From NCBI GenBank assembly GCA_002309765.1, contig DBXY01000017.1:61195-125194 (forward strand): a stretch of DNA of 64,000 nt. The letters are read 5' to 3'. Source of the DNA: Verrucomicrobia bacterium UBA1200. GTDB taxonomy: Bacteria; Verrucomicrobiota; Kiritimatiellia; RFP12; UBA1067. The number at the start of each line of letters is the position of its first letter. Within the stretch, counting starts at the first letter, position 1. Positions 34,179 to 43,100 of the stretch are shown here, in pieces. The notes below the pieces were generated by a model that did no database searches, was not told the origin of the DNA, and was given only the letters and a program-made list of their open reading frames with translations. The position numbers and the translations under genes were made by a program.

Positions 34179-35294
34179 TCACCTGGCCGTCCGGCACGAA
34201 ATCTTGCTGAGCGTACAGGGGAAGTCGGTCTTGGTGTTGACCTTGTCCGGGGAGACTACGGCGTCGAAGTTCGAGATGACCAGATGGCCATGCCAGATTA
34301 TCGGCTCGCCCGGCTGGTTCAACCCGCCGTTCAGCCCGTTGCCGTCGGGATCGCGCCGGATGACACTGATCTTTCCCTCCGGAGTGACCTTGGCGATGGC
34401 GTTGTTGGAAAAGTCGGCGACATAGATGTTGTCACGGCTGTCCACGCAGATACCGTCGGTCGTCCGCATCTTCGTCTTCACCGCGCGGTCGATAAACCCC
34501 TTCGCAGCGGGATCGCCGTAATCGAAATCGGTCTTCGCAAAGAGGGTGTTGGAGGTGACCCTGCCCTCGGCGTCGAAGGTGACGCGGTGGAGCGTGCCGT
34601 CGCCGAAGTTGCCGACGAAGAGGTTGCCCTTGCTGTCGAAGACGATTCCGTCGAGACCGTACTGGCAATACGGGTTCTGTGTGACGAAGGTCAGGATCAG
34701 CTGCGGATCCTCTTTCGTGTTCTTGACGGTGATATCCTTGTCGGTCGGGTTGAAGCGGTAGACGCCGCTCACCAGTTTGCCCGAAGGATCCTTGATGGCG
34801 GAGAGGCAGCTCTGGGTGACATAGAGTTTGCCGTTGTGGTAGCGGACACCGTTGGGATGCTCCATCCCGCGCGCGATTACGACGTAATCCGCCAGCTTGT
34901 CGTCCTTGAAGTTCAGGCGCAGCAGACGGCCCTCGTTCTTGCCCTTCTCCGTGCCGGACCACCCCTGGTTGTCGCAGACGTACAGCTCGCCCTCCGGCCC
35001 GAAGCAGATGCCCATCGGAGCGGCGAGGCCGGTCTTCTCCAGCGTCGGAACCAGCGCCCAGCGGTAAGGAGTGCCGCCCGGCTCATCCAACCGGAAAAGC
35101 GCGGCCGGCTGTTTGGTGTCGTTGTAGTTCGGCGCGGCGATCACCAGCCGCCCCTTCGCGTCAATCGCCATCCCGTCCGGCGTCGTGCATGTCTCCGGAA
35201 AAACGGCGAACGGCTTCCCGCCGCAACACGGACAACAACACCCCGCCAACAGGACGGACCCCAGTAAACCCATCATCAAGCCGAATCTGTTCAT
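34179..35294 (-). CDS. SMP-30/gluconolactonase-like lipoprotein
   Basis: The 371-residue protein has a lipoprotein signal peptide with lipobox LLAGC and a Cys-rich start (CCCPCC). A beta propeller follows with SMP-30-type blades: PDGMAIDAKGRLVIAAPN, APMGICFGPEGELYVCDNQ, YGLDGIVFDSKGNLFVGNFGDG and TTDGICVDSRDNIYVADFS. It is paralogous to the secreted protein at 26695-27777. It closes the catabolic operon and would act at the cell envelope, perhaps opening a sugar lactone. The last residues (ISCRTAR) do not look like the family ending, and the 3' end lies at a rearrangement junction, so a few native terminal residues may have been replaced. Confidence 0.82.
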   Translation of the reverse strand: MNRFGLMMGLLGSVLLAGCCCPCCGGKPFAVFPETCTTPDGMAIDAKGRLVIAAPNYNDTKQPAALFRLDEPGGTPYRWALVPTLEKTGLAAPMGICFGPEGELYVCDNQGWSGTEKGKNEGRLLRLNFKDDKLADYVVIARGMEHPNGVRYHNGKLYVTQSCLSAIKDPSGKLVSGVYRFNPTDKDITVKNTKEDPQLILTFVTQNPYCQYGLDGIVFDSKGNLFVGNFGDGTLHRVTFDAEGRVTSNTLFAKTDFDYGDPAAKGFIDRAVKTKMRTTDGICVDSRDNIYVADFSNNAIAKVTPEGKISVIRRDPDGNGLNGGLNQPGEPIIWHGHLVISNFDAVVSPDKVNTKTDFPCTLSKISCRTAR

Positions 35295-35379
35295 TCTAAT
35301 TCTCCTTCGTTGCGCTCAACCACAAGACATCGGACATCGGGCACCAGACTTCCGGCACCGAATCCCTAAAACCTGACAC

Positions 35380-36072
35380 CTAACACCTCAATTGCTTCAG
35401 CTCCTCGACGATCGCCACGCCGGCACTGGTCCCGATTCGCGTGGCACCCGCGCGAATCATCTCAAACGCCGATTCCAGCGTCCGGATCCCGCCGGCCGCC
35501 TTGACGCCCATCTCGGGGCCGACCGTCCGGCGCATCAGGGCGATATCCGCCGCCGTCGCGCCGGCCGTTCCGAACCCGGTCGAGGTCTTGACGAAATCGA
35601 CCCCCGCCTTCACCGCCAGCTCGCAGGTACGCACCTTCTGCTCATCGGTGAGGTAACATGTCTCTAGGATCACCTTGGAGATCACGCCGCGCGCGCGGCA
35701 GACATCCGCCATGTCCTTCAGCTCCGCGAACACCAGCGCGTCATTCCCGGCCTGAAGGGCACGGACGTTCTGGACCATGTCGATCTCGCCCGCGCCCTTG
35801 TCGATCGCGTCACGGATCTCGAACGCCTTTGCGGCGGATGTCATCTGGCCGAGCGGGAAGCTAATCGCGGCACCCACGCGGACTTTCGTCCCCTTAAGCA
35901 GCTCGACACACCGCGTCACCTCAGACGGGTTAATCGCCACCATCGCGAAGCCGTATTCACGAGCTTCAGCGCAAAGCTTTTCGATCGGCTCCGGTCCGCC
36001 AAAAGGTTTCAGGAAGGTGTGGTCGATCATCCCGGCGAGTTCGGCGGGCGTTATCGTCTCAACGTCATACAT
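35380..36072 (-). CDS. deoC: Deoxyribose-phosphate aldolase
   Basis: The 230-residue protein is a class I aldolase of the DeoC family. It shows IDHTFLKP near the start, ISFPLGQM, GAGEIDMVQNV, the Schiff-base lysine motif DFVKTSTGFG and the second lysine motif VKAAGGIR. DeoC cleaves 2-deoxyribose 5-phosphate to acetaldehyde and glyceraldehyde 3-phosphate. Here it lies between an alcohol dehydrogenase and an SMP-30 protein, with a kinase upstream and not with nucleoside phosphorylase genes. The true substrate may therefore be another sugar phosphate (inference). The gap to the dehydrogenase stop is only 12 bases, which indicates an operon. The 85 bases downstream are low-complexity spacer sequence. 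Confidence 0.93.
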   Translation of the reverse strand: MYDVETITPAELAGMIDHTFLKPFGGPEPIEKLCAEAREYGFAMVAINPSEVTRCVELLKGTKVRVGAAISFPLGQMTSAAKAFEIRDAIDKGAGEIDMVQNVRALQAGNDALVFAELKDMADVCRARGVISKVILETCYLTDEQKVRTCELAVKAGVDFVKTSTGFGTAGATAADIALMRRTVGPEMGVKAAGGIRTLESAFEMIRAGATRIGTSAGVAIVEELKQLRC

Positions 36073-36084
36073 GGTTGGCTCTCC

Positions 36085-37104
36085 CTAGAACGTCATCAGC
36101 ACCTTGAGCGCCTCGCCCGACTTGACGGCGGCGAGCGCCTTCTCCAGATCGGCGATGTTGAAGCGGTGGGTCACAAACTCGTCCGCGCTCAACTTGCCCT
36201 CTTTAATCCACTGGCAGATCGGCTCCATCGCCAGCCGCTCGCGCCAGCGGGTCGGCCACTGGTGGATGATTAAGTTGAAGTTGTAGGGACCCTTCCCCTT
36301 CTCGACCGTCAGGACCGGCTGGGAGATCACGCCGTAGACGCCGATCGTCCCGCCAAGCTTAATCATCGGGATCGCGGCGTTGACGATCTTCTCGCTACCG
36401 ACCGCATCGACGATCACATCGAAGGTCGAGGCCGGGAAGTTCACCTCCTCCGGCGCAAAGACGGCGTCCGCGCCCATCTCCAGTGCCCGCGCGCGCTTGT
36501 TCGGGTGCGGATCGACCAGCCCCACCCACTTCACACCCATCAGTTTGGTGAACTTCACAAAGCTCATCCCGACCGGCCCCGCGCCATAGATCAGAATCTT
36601 GTCCTTGGGTTGGATGCTAAAATCGCCAATCCCGCCGTAGACCTCGCGCCAAGTGCAGAGCAGTGCGCCCGCATCGGCGCTGATCCCCTCGGGGACGGCG
36701 CGCTGGATCTCGCAGCTGTCAAACCAGCCGTGTTCCGCGTCCGCCACGCCGTCGCGAACCATCGCATCATGGTCGTGGACAATGACATACTCGCAGAATC
36801 CGCCCCATCCGGATGCGATGCCGGTGTCGCCGAAGTCCGAGACCATCCCGCCAATCACCCGGTCTCCGGGCTTGAACTGGGTCACCTTCTCGCCGATTTC
36901 CACCACGATCCCGGCATCTTCATGGCCCAATGCCATCGGATACTTCTCCATGCCGGGGAAGTGGCCTTCGATCAACTTGCTGTCGGTCGAATTGCAAAGC
37001 GCCATCACCTCTGTCTTGACCAACGCCTGATACGGACCAGGTTTCGGGGTCGGAACCTCCTGAATCTCCATCATACCCGGACGGGGAATCACCATCGCTT
37101 TCAT
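36085..37104 (-). CDS. Zinc-dependent alcohol/polyol dehydrogenase (MDR family)
   Basis: The 339-residue protein is a medium-chain dehydrogenase. It has an N-terminal GroES-like domain with catalytic-zinc ligands in ALCNSTDSKL and YPMALGHEDAG, and a Rossmann domain opening with ILIYGAGPVGMSFVKF. No four-cysteine structural zinc loop is visible, unlike in many yeast-type relatives. The substrate is likely a sugar alcohol or related secondary alcohol. AAAGGA lies 7 bases ahead of the chosen ATG; an upstream in-frame extension (MIGKRKESA) overlaps that site. It sits between the kinase and deoC genes, separated from the kinase by about 200 bases of low-complexity spacer, so the operon may be interrupted there. 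Confidence 0.88.
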   Translation of the reverse strand: MKAMVIPRPGMMEIQEVPTPKPGPYQALVKTEVMALCNSTDSKLIEGHFPGMEKYPMALGHEDAGIVVEIGEKVTQFKPGDRVIGGMVSDFGDTGIASGWGGFCEYVIVHDHDAMVRDGVADAEHGWFDSCEIQRAVPEGISADAGALLCTWREVYGGIGDFSIQPKDKILIYGAGPVGMSFVKFTKLMGVKWVGLVDPHPNKRARALEMGADAVFAPEEVNFPASTFDVIVDAVGSEKIVNAAIPMIKLGGTIGVYGVISQPVLTVEKGKGPYNFNLIIHQWPTRWRERLAMEPICQWIKEGKLSADEFVTHRFNIADLEKALAAVKSGEALKVLMTF

Positions 37105-37150
37105 CGCACTTTCCTTTCTCTTGCCAATCATCTGTCACTAACACCTGTCG

Positions 37151-37183
37151 TTGAGCGTTGAGGGTTGAGCGTTGAGGGTTGAG
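37151..37183. repeat. Short tandem repeat in operon spacer
   Basis: The 14-base unit TTGAGCGTTGAGGG occurs twice plus 5 bases. It is part of a 200-base low-complexity spacer (37105-37305) that also holds TTCACTCTTCATTCTTC-like runs. No gene or regulatory site is visible there. Confidence 0.7.
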
Positions 37184-37305
37184 AGAACGTCATTCGCCAG
37201 TCTTCAATGTTGTCAGTGGGACACGCGACAAGCGAACGACATTCGACATCCGTCATCCCATTCTTCACTCTTCATTCTTCATTTTTCATTCTCTCTCGTC
37301 ACTCG

Positions 37306-38832
37306 TCACTTCCCCTTAGCCAACTCGCCATACACCTCAACCAGCCCGCGGTAAGCCTTCACGATCACAGCTTGCCGGTCACGGTAAAACGCAACATGTT
37401 CCGGAACCGGCCGCACCGTCTCGGCGGTCTTCAGCAGGTCATCCACGACATCAAAATTAGGGAAGATCCCGCAGGCCACGCCGCCGACGATCGCCGCGCC
37501 CATCGAGGTCGCCTCGGCCGTCGATTGGAGCGTGTGGACCGGGCACCCGCAGGCGTCCGCCAGAATCTGCCGCAGTACCCGGCTCTGGGCGCCGCCGCCG
37601 ATGATCCGCAATCCGTCATCGAACGAAACATGTTTCCGGAAGATATCGACGATGTACCCCAGGTTCATCGCCACCCCCTCCAGCACGGCCCGCAGCATAT
37701 CGGCGCGTTTCGTCGCGAGGTTCAATCCGATAAAGGCCCCGCGCGCGTCGGGATTCCACCAGGGCGTCCGCTCCCCCAGCATGTACGGTAGGAAAATCAC
37801 CCCGTTCGCCCCGACCGGCGCCGCCTCGGCCTTCACGTCAATCAGCGCGTACTTCGAGACGCCGATCCGTTCGGCCTCGGCGGCCTCCTCGGCGCAAAGC
37901 TGTTCGGCGAGCCACTTGAAACTCGATCCGGCGGTCTGCATCGTGCCCGACGGGTGGAGGTAGCCGGGCACACAGTGCGCCCAGTTCATCGTCCGCATCT
38001 CCGCGTCCACCACCGGCTTCGTCACCGTGAGCCCGATCCAGCTGGAGGAGCCCATGCAGTTGTAGGCGGAACCGGGCCGCACGCAACCCACGCCGACCCC
38101 CGCCGCGCTCCCGTCGCCCCCGCCCGCCGCCACCGGCGTTCCCTCCAGCAGACCGGTCGCGGCGGCGGCCTCGGCCGTCAACCCGCCAAGAATGGCGGTG
38201 GACGGCAACGCCTCCGGGAAGAGGGATTCCGGGATCTCCGCGCAGGCCAGCACCTCCTTCGACCACTTGAAGGTGTTGATGTCGAAGGCGTTGGTTCCGC
38301 TCGCGTCGGAGTAGTCGGTCGCCATGCGTCCCGTCAGCCGGAAGTTGATGTAGTCCTTGGCGCAGAAGGTCTTGTCGGTCTTGGCGAAGACCTCCGGCTC
38401 GTGCTCGCGCAGCCACATCAGCTTTTCGAGCGAGTACGACGCGCTGACCCGGTGGCCGACGATCCGGTAGAAGTCCGCCTGCGGAATCTGCGCCAGAATC
38501 CGGTCCGCCTCGGCCGTCGCCCGTTGGTCGCAATAGAGCATCGAGGGCCGGAGCGCGTTCCCTGCCGCGTCAACCGGCGTGCAGCCCATCATCTGACCGC
38601 TCAGCGCGACCACCGCGATCTCGGACGGTTTAACGGCGGCGCACTCCAGCAGGAGACGCGTCGATTCGCACACCGCCCTCCACCAATCCTCCGGATCCTG
38701 CTCCGCCCAGCAGCCGTTGAAGAAATGGGAGTCATATGAGGCCAGAAAACTTCCGCAGGCGGTTCCGTCGGCGGCGTAGAGCGTCGCCTTGTTCCCGCTC
38801 GTCCCCAAATCGTGCGCCAGAATATACGGCAT
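37306..38832 (-). CDS. FGGY-family sugar kinase, xylulokinase-like
   Basis: The 508-residue protein is an FGGY carbohydrate kinase. The N-terminal ATP-binding loop is HDLGTSGNKATLY. Next come VVALSGQMMGCTPVDAAG and LYCDQRA, characteristic of xylulokinase-type members, then AAGGGDGSAAGVGVG, and the FGGY-type signature region ends with GGGAQSRVLRQILAD. It phosphorylates a ketose or polyol in the cytoplasm. Xylulose is the best guess from overall pattern, but the neighbourhood (dehydrogenase, DeoC) leaves the substrate open. It follows the two small membrane proteins by 9 bases and is probably co-transcribed with them. Confidence 0.88.
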   Translation of the reverse strand: MPYILAHDLGTSGNKATLYAADGTACGSFLASYDSHFFNGCWAEQDPEDWWRAVCESTRLLLECAAVKPSEIAVVALSGQMMGCTPVDAAGNALRPSMLYCDQRATAEADRILAQIPQADFYRIVGHRVSASYSLEKLMWLREHEPEVFAKTDKTFCAKDYINFRLTGRMATDYSDASGTNAFDINTFKWSKEVLACAEIPESLFPEALPSTAILGGLTAEAAAATGLLEGTPVAAGGGDGSAAGVGVGCVRPGSAYNCMGSSSWIGLTVTKPVVDAEMRTMNWAHCVPGYLHPSGTMQTAGSSFKWLAEQLCAEEAAEAERIGVSKYALIDVKAEAAPVGANGVIFLPYMLGERTPWWNPDARGAFIGLNLATKRADMLRAVLEGVAMNLGYIVDIFRKHVSFDDGLRIIGGGAQSRVLRQILADACGCPVHTLQSTAEATSMGAAIVGGVACGIFPNFDVVDDLLKTAETVRPVPEHVAFYRDRQAVIVKAYRGLVEVYGELAKGK

Positions 38833-38841
38833 GGCTTCCCC

Positions 38842-39327
38842 CTAGTTGAAAAGTTTCGCGCCGGAGAAGCCGATCAGGCCGGTCAGCACCCCGCCCAGAA
38901 TTCCGCCGAGCAGCGCCCAGAAGATGCGCGGCAGACTCTCCTTCACCAGCGCGCCGCGCGTACCGCGCTTCGCGCCCACCAGCCCGTGTACCCAGAAACC
39001 GCAGAAGATCGCGCTGCCCATATCGACCCACGGGCTCGCCGCGTAGAAGGCCTGGTTGATCAGGCCGAACTGCTGGACATTCCCGTCCGCGTCCTTGATC
39101 TGGTCGGGGTTGATCCCGAATCCCGGCAATTTGTGGTTCAGCAGCCAGAAGGTCCCGATCAGGAACGCCGCGCTGATGAAACCGCCGATTGGCCCAAAAT
39201 CCTTCACCAGCTTCGGCCAGCATATCAGCACCGCGAAAGTCGCGATGAACGCACCGAAGATCGATGAGATGACCGAGGCGGGCGTCATGCCCCACACTTC
39301 ACTATACGTTGAAAGAAATTCCGTCAT
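38842..39327 (-). CDS. Small membrane protein, second of a putative transporter pair
   Basis: The 161-residue protein has about four membrane segments: SVISSIFGAFIATFAVLIC, GPIGGFISAAFLIGTFWLLNH, the MGSAIFCGFWVHGL region and FWALLGGILGGVLTGLIGF. It resembles the Lin0368-type putative glycerol/polyol transporter subunits, from memory of that family. It is paralogous to the adjacent 141-residue protein (GPIGGFISAAFLIGTFWLLNH corresponds to GIMGGFLTATFVIGISWYMNH). Together they may form a heteromeric sugar or polyol transporter serving the downstream kinase. The ATG at 39327 has GAGG 7 bases upstream. A GTG overlapping the preceding stop codon is possible but less likely. Confidence 0.6.
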   Translation of the reverse strand: MTEFLSTYSEVWGMTPASVISSIFGAFIATFAVLICWPKLVKDFGPIGGFISAAFLIGTFWLLNHKLPGFGINPDQIKDADGNVQQFGLINQAFYAASPWVDMGSAIFCGFWVHGLVGAKRGTRGALVKESLPRIFWALLGGILGGVLTGLIGFSGAKLFN

Positions 39328-39335
39328 CCCGTACC

Positions 39336-39761
39336 TCACGCTTTCGTCTCATCTCGCCACGCGGGCACCACCTGTTTCGCGATATGGGCCGCCACGCCCG
39401 CCAGCGACCCGCCAATGATGCAGCACACCAGCGTCGGCCAAATCTTTGCGAGCGCGCCCCAGCAGTACGACCAGCCGCAGGCCGAGGGGTCCAGCGGCCA
39501 AAACCGGACAACGCCCCACGCGACACCCGCGCCAAAGATCGGCAACCCCTGGTCAACCCAAAGTTTCCCGTCGGGATTCTCAATCACCCCCAGCCAATGG
39601 TTCATATACCACGAAATCCCGATAACGAACGTCGCCGTCAGGAAACCGCCCATGATGCCATACGTTTTCCACATCTCCGGCCAAACCCCGAACGAGAGCG
39701 ACCCGACAATCGCCCCGCCAATCAGAGTGGTCAGACTCCGTTTCCAGCCACCTTTGTCCAT
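39336..39761 (-). CDS. Small membrane protein, first of a putative transporter pair
   Basis: The 141-residue protein shows four hydrophobic segments: TTLIGGAIVGSLSFGVWP, GIMGGFLTATFVIGISWY, GLPIFGAGVAWGVVRFW and PTLVCCIIGGSLAGVAAHI. It is paralogous to the next gene and of the same putative Lin0368-like transporter type. AAAGGGG lies ahead of the ATG, and a promoter sits about 32 bases upstream. It opens the operon that continues with the kinase, dehydrogenase, aldolase and SMP-30 genes. Pairs of small homologous membrane proteins usually work as heterodimers; direct evidence for transport is absent. Confidence 0.6.
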   Translation of the reverse strand: MDKGGWKRSLTTLIGGAIVGSLSFGVWPEMWKTYGIMGGFLTATFVIGISWYMNHWLGVIENPDGKLWVDQGLPIFGAGVAWGVVRFWPLDPSACGWSYCWGALAKIWPTLVCCIIGGSLAGVAAHIAKQVVPAWRDETKA

Positions 39762-39792
39762 TCACATACCCCTTTCCTAATTTTCTAAACCC

Positions 39793-39822
39793 ATTTTACC
39801 CGCAAACCTCCCCAAAAGGCAA
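39793..39822 (-). promoter_or_regulatory. Promoter of the catabolic operon
   Basis: On the minus strand TTGCCT and TAAAAT are separated by 18 bases, about 32 bases ahead of the first start codon. The second inverted-repeat copy (39858-39889) lies directly upstream of the -35 box. Confidence 0.5.
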
Positions 39823-39857
39823 GCCAAAAAAAGAAGCATCGGTATTCGGGCGAATCT

Positions 39858-39889
39858 CGATATTTTCAAGTGCCACCTGAAAATATCGG
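39858..39889. repeat. Inverted repeat, copy 2
   Basis: CGATATTTTCAAGTG and CACCTGAAAATATCGG around a single C, followed by TTAAAAAC, match the perfect repeat at 29782-29814 with few changes. It lies about 36 bases upstream of the operon's -35 box, a position suitable for a regulator site. Confidence 0.75.
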
Positions 39890-39968
39890 TTAAAAACCGC
39901 ACATCCGCGATGGCGGAGAAACCAGTCGGCACAACCGCCGCCACGAAGGCGAAACCCCCGGAAAGATC

Positions 39969-40109
39969 ATGATTCGTGCCGCCCAGCTTCCCGACTTTCA
40001 AAAAGACCCTGTCGATAGAATTATTATTGCCACTTCGCTGGTCTATGATTTGATGATCGTGACCGGTGACAGCAAGTTTCTTCAATACGGCGTCAGAACC
40101 ATCTGTTGA
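39969..40109 (+). pseudogene. 3' fragment of a vapC toxin gene
   Basis: The frame reads IRAAQLPDFQKDPVDRIIIA and continues to GVRTIC before a stop, matching the last third of the intact toxin at 33579-33962. The N-terminal two thirds and the antitoxin gene are missing. The catalytic Asp in TGD survives as TGDSKF. It cannot encode a functional PIN domain. Confidence 0.88.
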
Positions 40110-40132
40110 ACACGCCTGCCGCCTGAAAAGAA

Positions 40133-40169
40133 AAAGCCGGGGCGGCCTAAAAAGACCGCACCCGGCTTT
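40133..40169 (-). terminator. Intrinsic terminator of the 1749-residue surface protein
   Basis: AAAGCCGGG and CCCGGCTTT form a 9-bp stem. On the minus strand TTTTTCTTTT follows immediately. It begins 16 bases past the stop codon. Confidence 0.8.
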
Positions 40170-40184
40170 AAAACCGAATCCCTC

Positions 40185-43100
40185 TTAGCGGAGAATCATA
40201 ATCGTCGAGACATCGCGCCAGATACGGACCATTCCGTTCTTGATGTCAAGATTCACCAGCGGGGGAATTTCGCCCGTCACCTCGAAGTCGTCTGCCGTAA
40301 GCGATGTTGTCGCCTCCGTAAGATCGATGAGGTTGCGCGTGCCATTGAAGGACGAGAGCTCCAGTTTCACCTTGCCGTTCGCGCGCACATCGCCCACCAG
40401 CTTGAGAATACCAGTGGAAGAATCGAACGAAATCGTGTCCCCGAGAATGATCGGCACAGCGGCGGCCGACGAGACCGTCGCTCCGCCCGAAAGCGTCGTG
40501 CCAGCCAGTTCAACCGCCGGGGCGGATGCCGAAGCGATTGAGAGATTTGCGCCATCTTGCAGGATCAAATCGGAGAAACCTACCGTGCCCATGCCGAGAT
40601 TCATCTGCACCGCGCCATCAACCACGAACGGGTTGGCATAACGCGAGAGATCCATCTCCTCGTATGCAAACGAGAAATCGTACACAATCTGGCAGGCATA
40701 CGATCCGCCCGTCGCGCCCGTGAAGCCGATCCACGCCGTGTTGTCACCCATTACCGCCGCCAAATTGACTTCGCGCGAGGCGGAAACGGAGGAATTGCCA
40801 CGGGTCGCCGTCAGCGTCAGCTCGCGCAAATCGTACGACAGCGTGAATTCGGTGTCTTCGCCGTTAGCGAGATCCCATGCCGTAAGGGGCACGGTATCGC
40901 CGGAGAAGAGGCCGTCCAACACATACTTGAAGCACTGGTCGTTTTGGCTCGGGTAGAGGTTGATACCCCAGCCCGCCGTCTTCGTGCGATCGGAGCCATC
41001 GTTATAGACGATGCCGAGTTTTCCGCCCGTCTGACCGTAGCAGTCCGCCGCGTTGGACGAGAAGTTCTGTAGAACGATCGCCATGCCGTCCGCCGGAGAG
41101 GCACTGTGCTGGGTTACGCGATACTTGAAGGACGCACGGAAAGGACGGTTTACATATACGCGCGTCGAGTTCCAGGTCGCACTCCGGGCGTAGTCCACAT
41201 TCGCCGTTAACTGGAACGCCGGCTTGTCATCGACCGTCGTGTAGGTCGGCGCGTATTTCGTAGGCGTCCAGCCCGTTTCGCCGATGCCGGGAATGCTTGA
41301 TCCATCCGCGATGCTGCGGAACGAGAAGCCGCTGATCGTCTGCTCGCATCCGGTCGAAGCGCCTGTGGTACCCGTGAAGCCGATCCACGCGTATTCGCTG
41401 CCGAGAATTGACTTGAGGTCAACCGTCCATGTCATCGGGCCACTTGTCGGGCGAACGGTACCGTTGCAATCCCACGACGCACTAAGGACCGCGCCGTCAT
41501 AGCTTACGGTAATCTTGATCACGTTGCCGCCATCGGCCGCGATAGCGTTGGAGCGCGAGGAGGTGTCATCCGAGATCGTGCCGGCATTGCTGAAGCCGTA
41601 ACGGTCACGGGTATCGGATTCGATACCGACACGCATGATTACACCAATCGACTTGGTAAAGGCGCACCCCAAAGTCGAACCCGACGATGCGCTGCCAATC
41701 GCGTTTGGTCCCGCCGCTTCGTTCTGCAGGACGAGCGCGGCACCGAGCAGATCCGTCGTCCAATCGTCATGTTCTCCCGCCTGATAGGAGAAGGTTACCT
41801 GCCAAGGATCGGTCACGCGCACGCGCCGGGAGTAGAACGCCGACCCCACATTCGCTGTCGCATACGGAGTCAGCTTCAGATTACCCTCGGAAATCGCCGT
41901 GCTGCCGTTGAGCAAGAACTGGTCGAATCCGTCAATCTGGTTTACAATACCGCTACCGAGCGTTACGCTCGATCCGTCATCGAGACGCACTTCGGTCTTA
42001 TCGCTGAAGGCCGGCATATCAATGCCCAGCGAGGCGCCGTCCAGGATCTCAAAGTCCGGGTTGCCGACAAGGCGGGCCGCGTCGAGATCGGTCGTGCCGG
42101 AAACAACGAAACGCCCGGAACCGGAAATAGCTCCGGTACCCAGTAGGTCGAACGAATCGAGGAAGACCTCACCGTTGTTGCGGAAGGTTGACGTGTTCGC
42201 CAGATTAACACCGTCAGCGAAAACGAGCGTTCCGGCTTCGACGGAGGTCGAACCCGAATAGGTCTGGGATTTAGTGAGCGTCATACGCCCTTCGCCCTGC
42301 TTCTCTAGGCTGCCCGTTCCGGAAATGACGTCATTGAACGTATCGTCACCCGAGTTTTTGAGGATCACCTTGCCGGGAGTGGAGATACCGTCCGTCGAGG
42401 CCCACGAGAAGTTCACGTCGCCACCGATCGTCAACACCTGATTGGCTTGGGTTACCGTCACCGGACCTTGGAAGGTGTTGTTGGCGCCCGACAGAATGAT
42501 ATAGCCGCCGTCGGTGATTTGGACCGGTCCGGCGCCAGTCAAGCCGCCGGGGATTTCCATTGAGTAGGTACCCCAAGGATGGAGTATCGCGCCGTCCGGA
42601 CCGACCTTAACGCCGCGCGTCGGGGCAAGGGAGAAAACGGTGTTACCGTTGCGGAGGATACCGCCGTTGATGTAGATGTTGTCCTCATCGAACTCCGCCG
42701 GGATGGCACCGAATCCGTCCGCCGTCACGAAGACGGTACCGCCGTCGAGAATCGACGTGCCGCCGGAATAGGTGTTTGCCGTATTTGAAAGGTTGACGAT
42801 ACCGACCGTCCCCACCTCAACGCGAGCCGCACCGGCGGAATTGTCCGACAAAACGGAGGGCTGGAAGCCCGGATTGCTCGTCTGATAATACGGCACGGCG
42901 CCGCCGCCGAGCAGGAAGACGTTATCGACGCCCGGGAAAATCGAACCCGTCTGAGTCATTACCGAACCGGTCTTGTCGGTACCAAGGCGACAGCCGGGGA
43001 AACGGGAAAGATCGACGCTGCAGTTCGCGGAGTTGTCGGTGAGCAGAATCGTCGCCGGCTTGGAGCCTTCGGCAATCCGCGAAGTGAAGAAGGTCGCGCC

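Larger units (their letters stand above)
39966..40214 (+). repeat. Direct repeat of about 248 bp, right copy
   Basis: It matches 33819-34066 in the same orientation, with substitutions spread evenly and one single-base indel. Here the vapC part is only a fragment, while the surface-protein end and terminator belong to an intact gene. The remaining 76 bases of this gap (39890-39965) show only a small GC-rich hairpin. Confidence 0.9.

Noticed and set aside
37151..37183. CRISPR-like repeat
   Set aside because: The 14-base units are contiguous with no spacers.
33819..40214. Composite transposon flanked by insertion sequences
   Set aside because: The flanking direct repeats contain gene ends and a terminator; no transposase gene or terminal inverted repeats were found.
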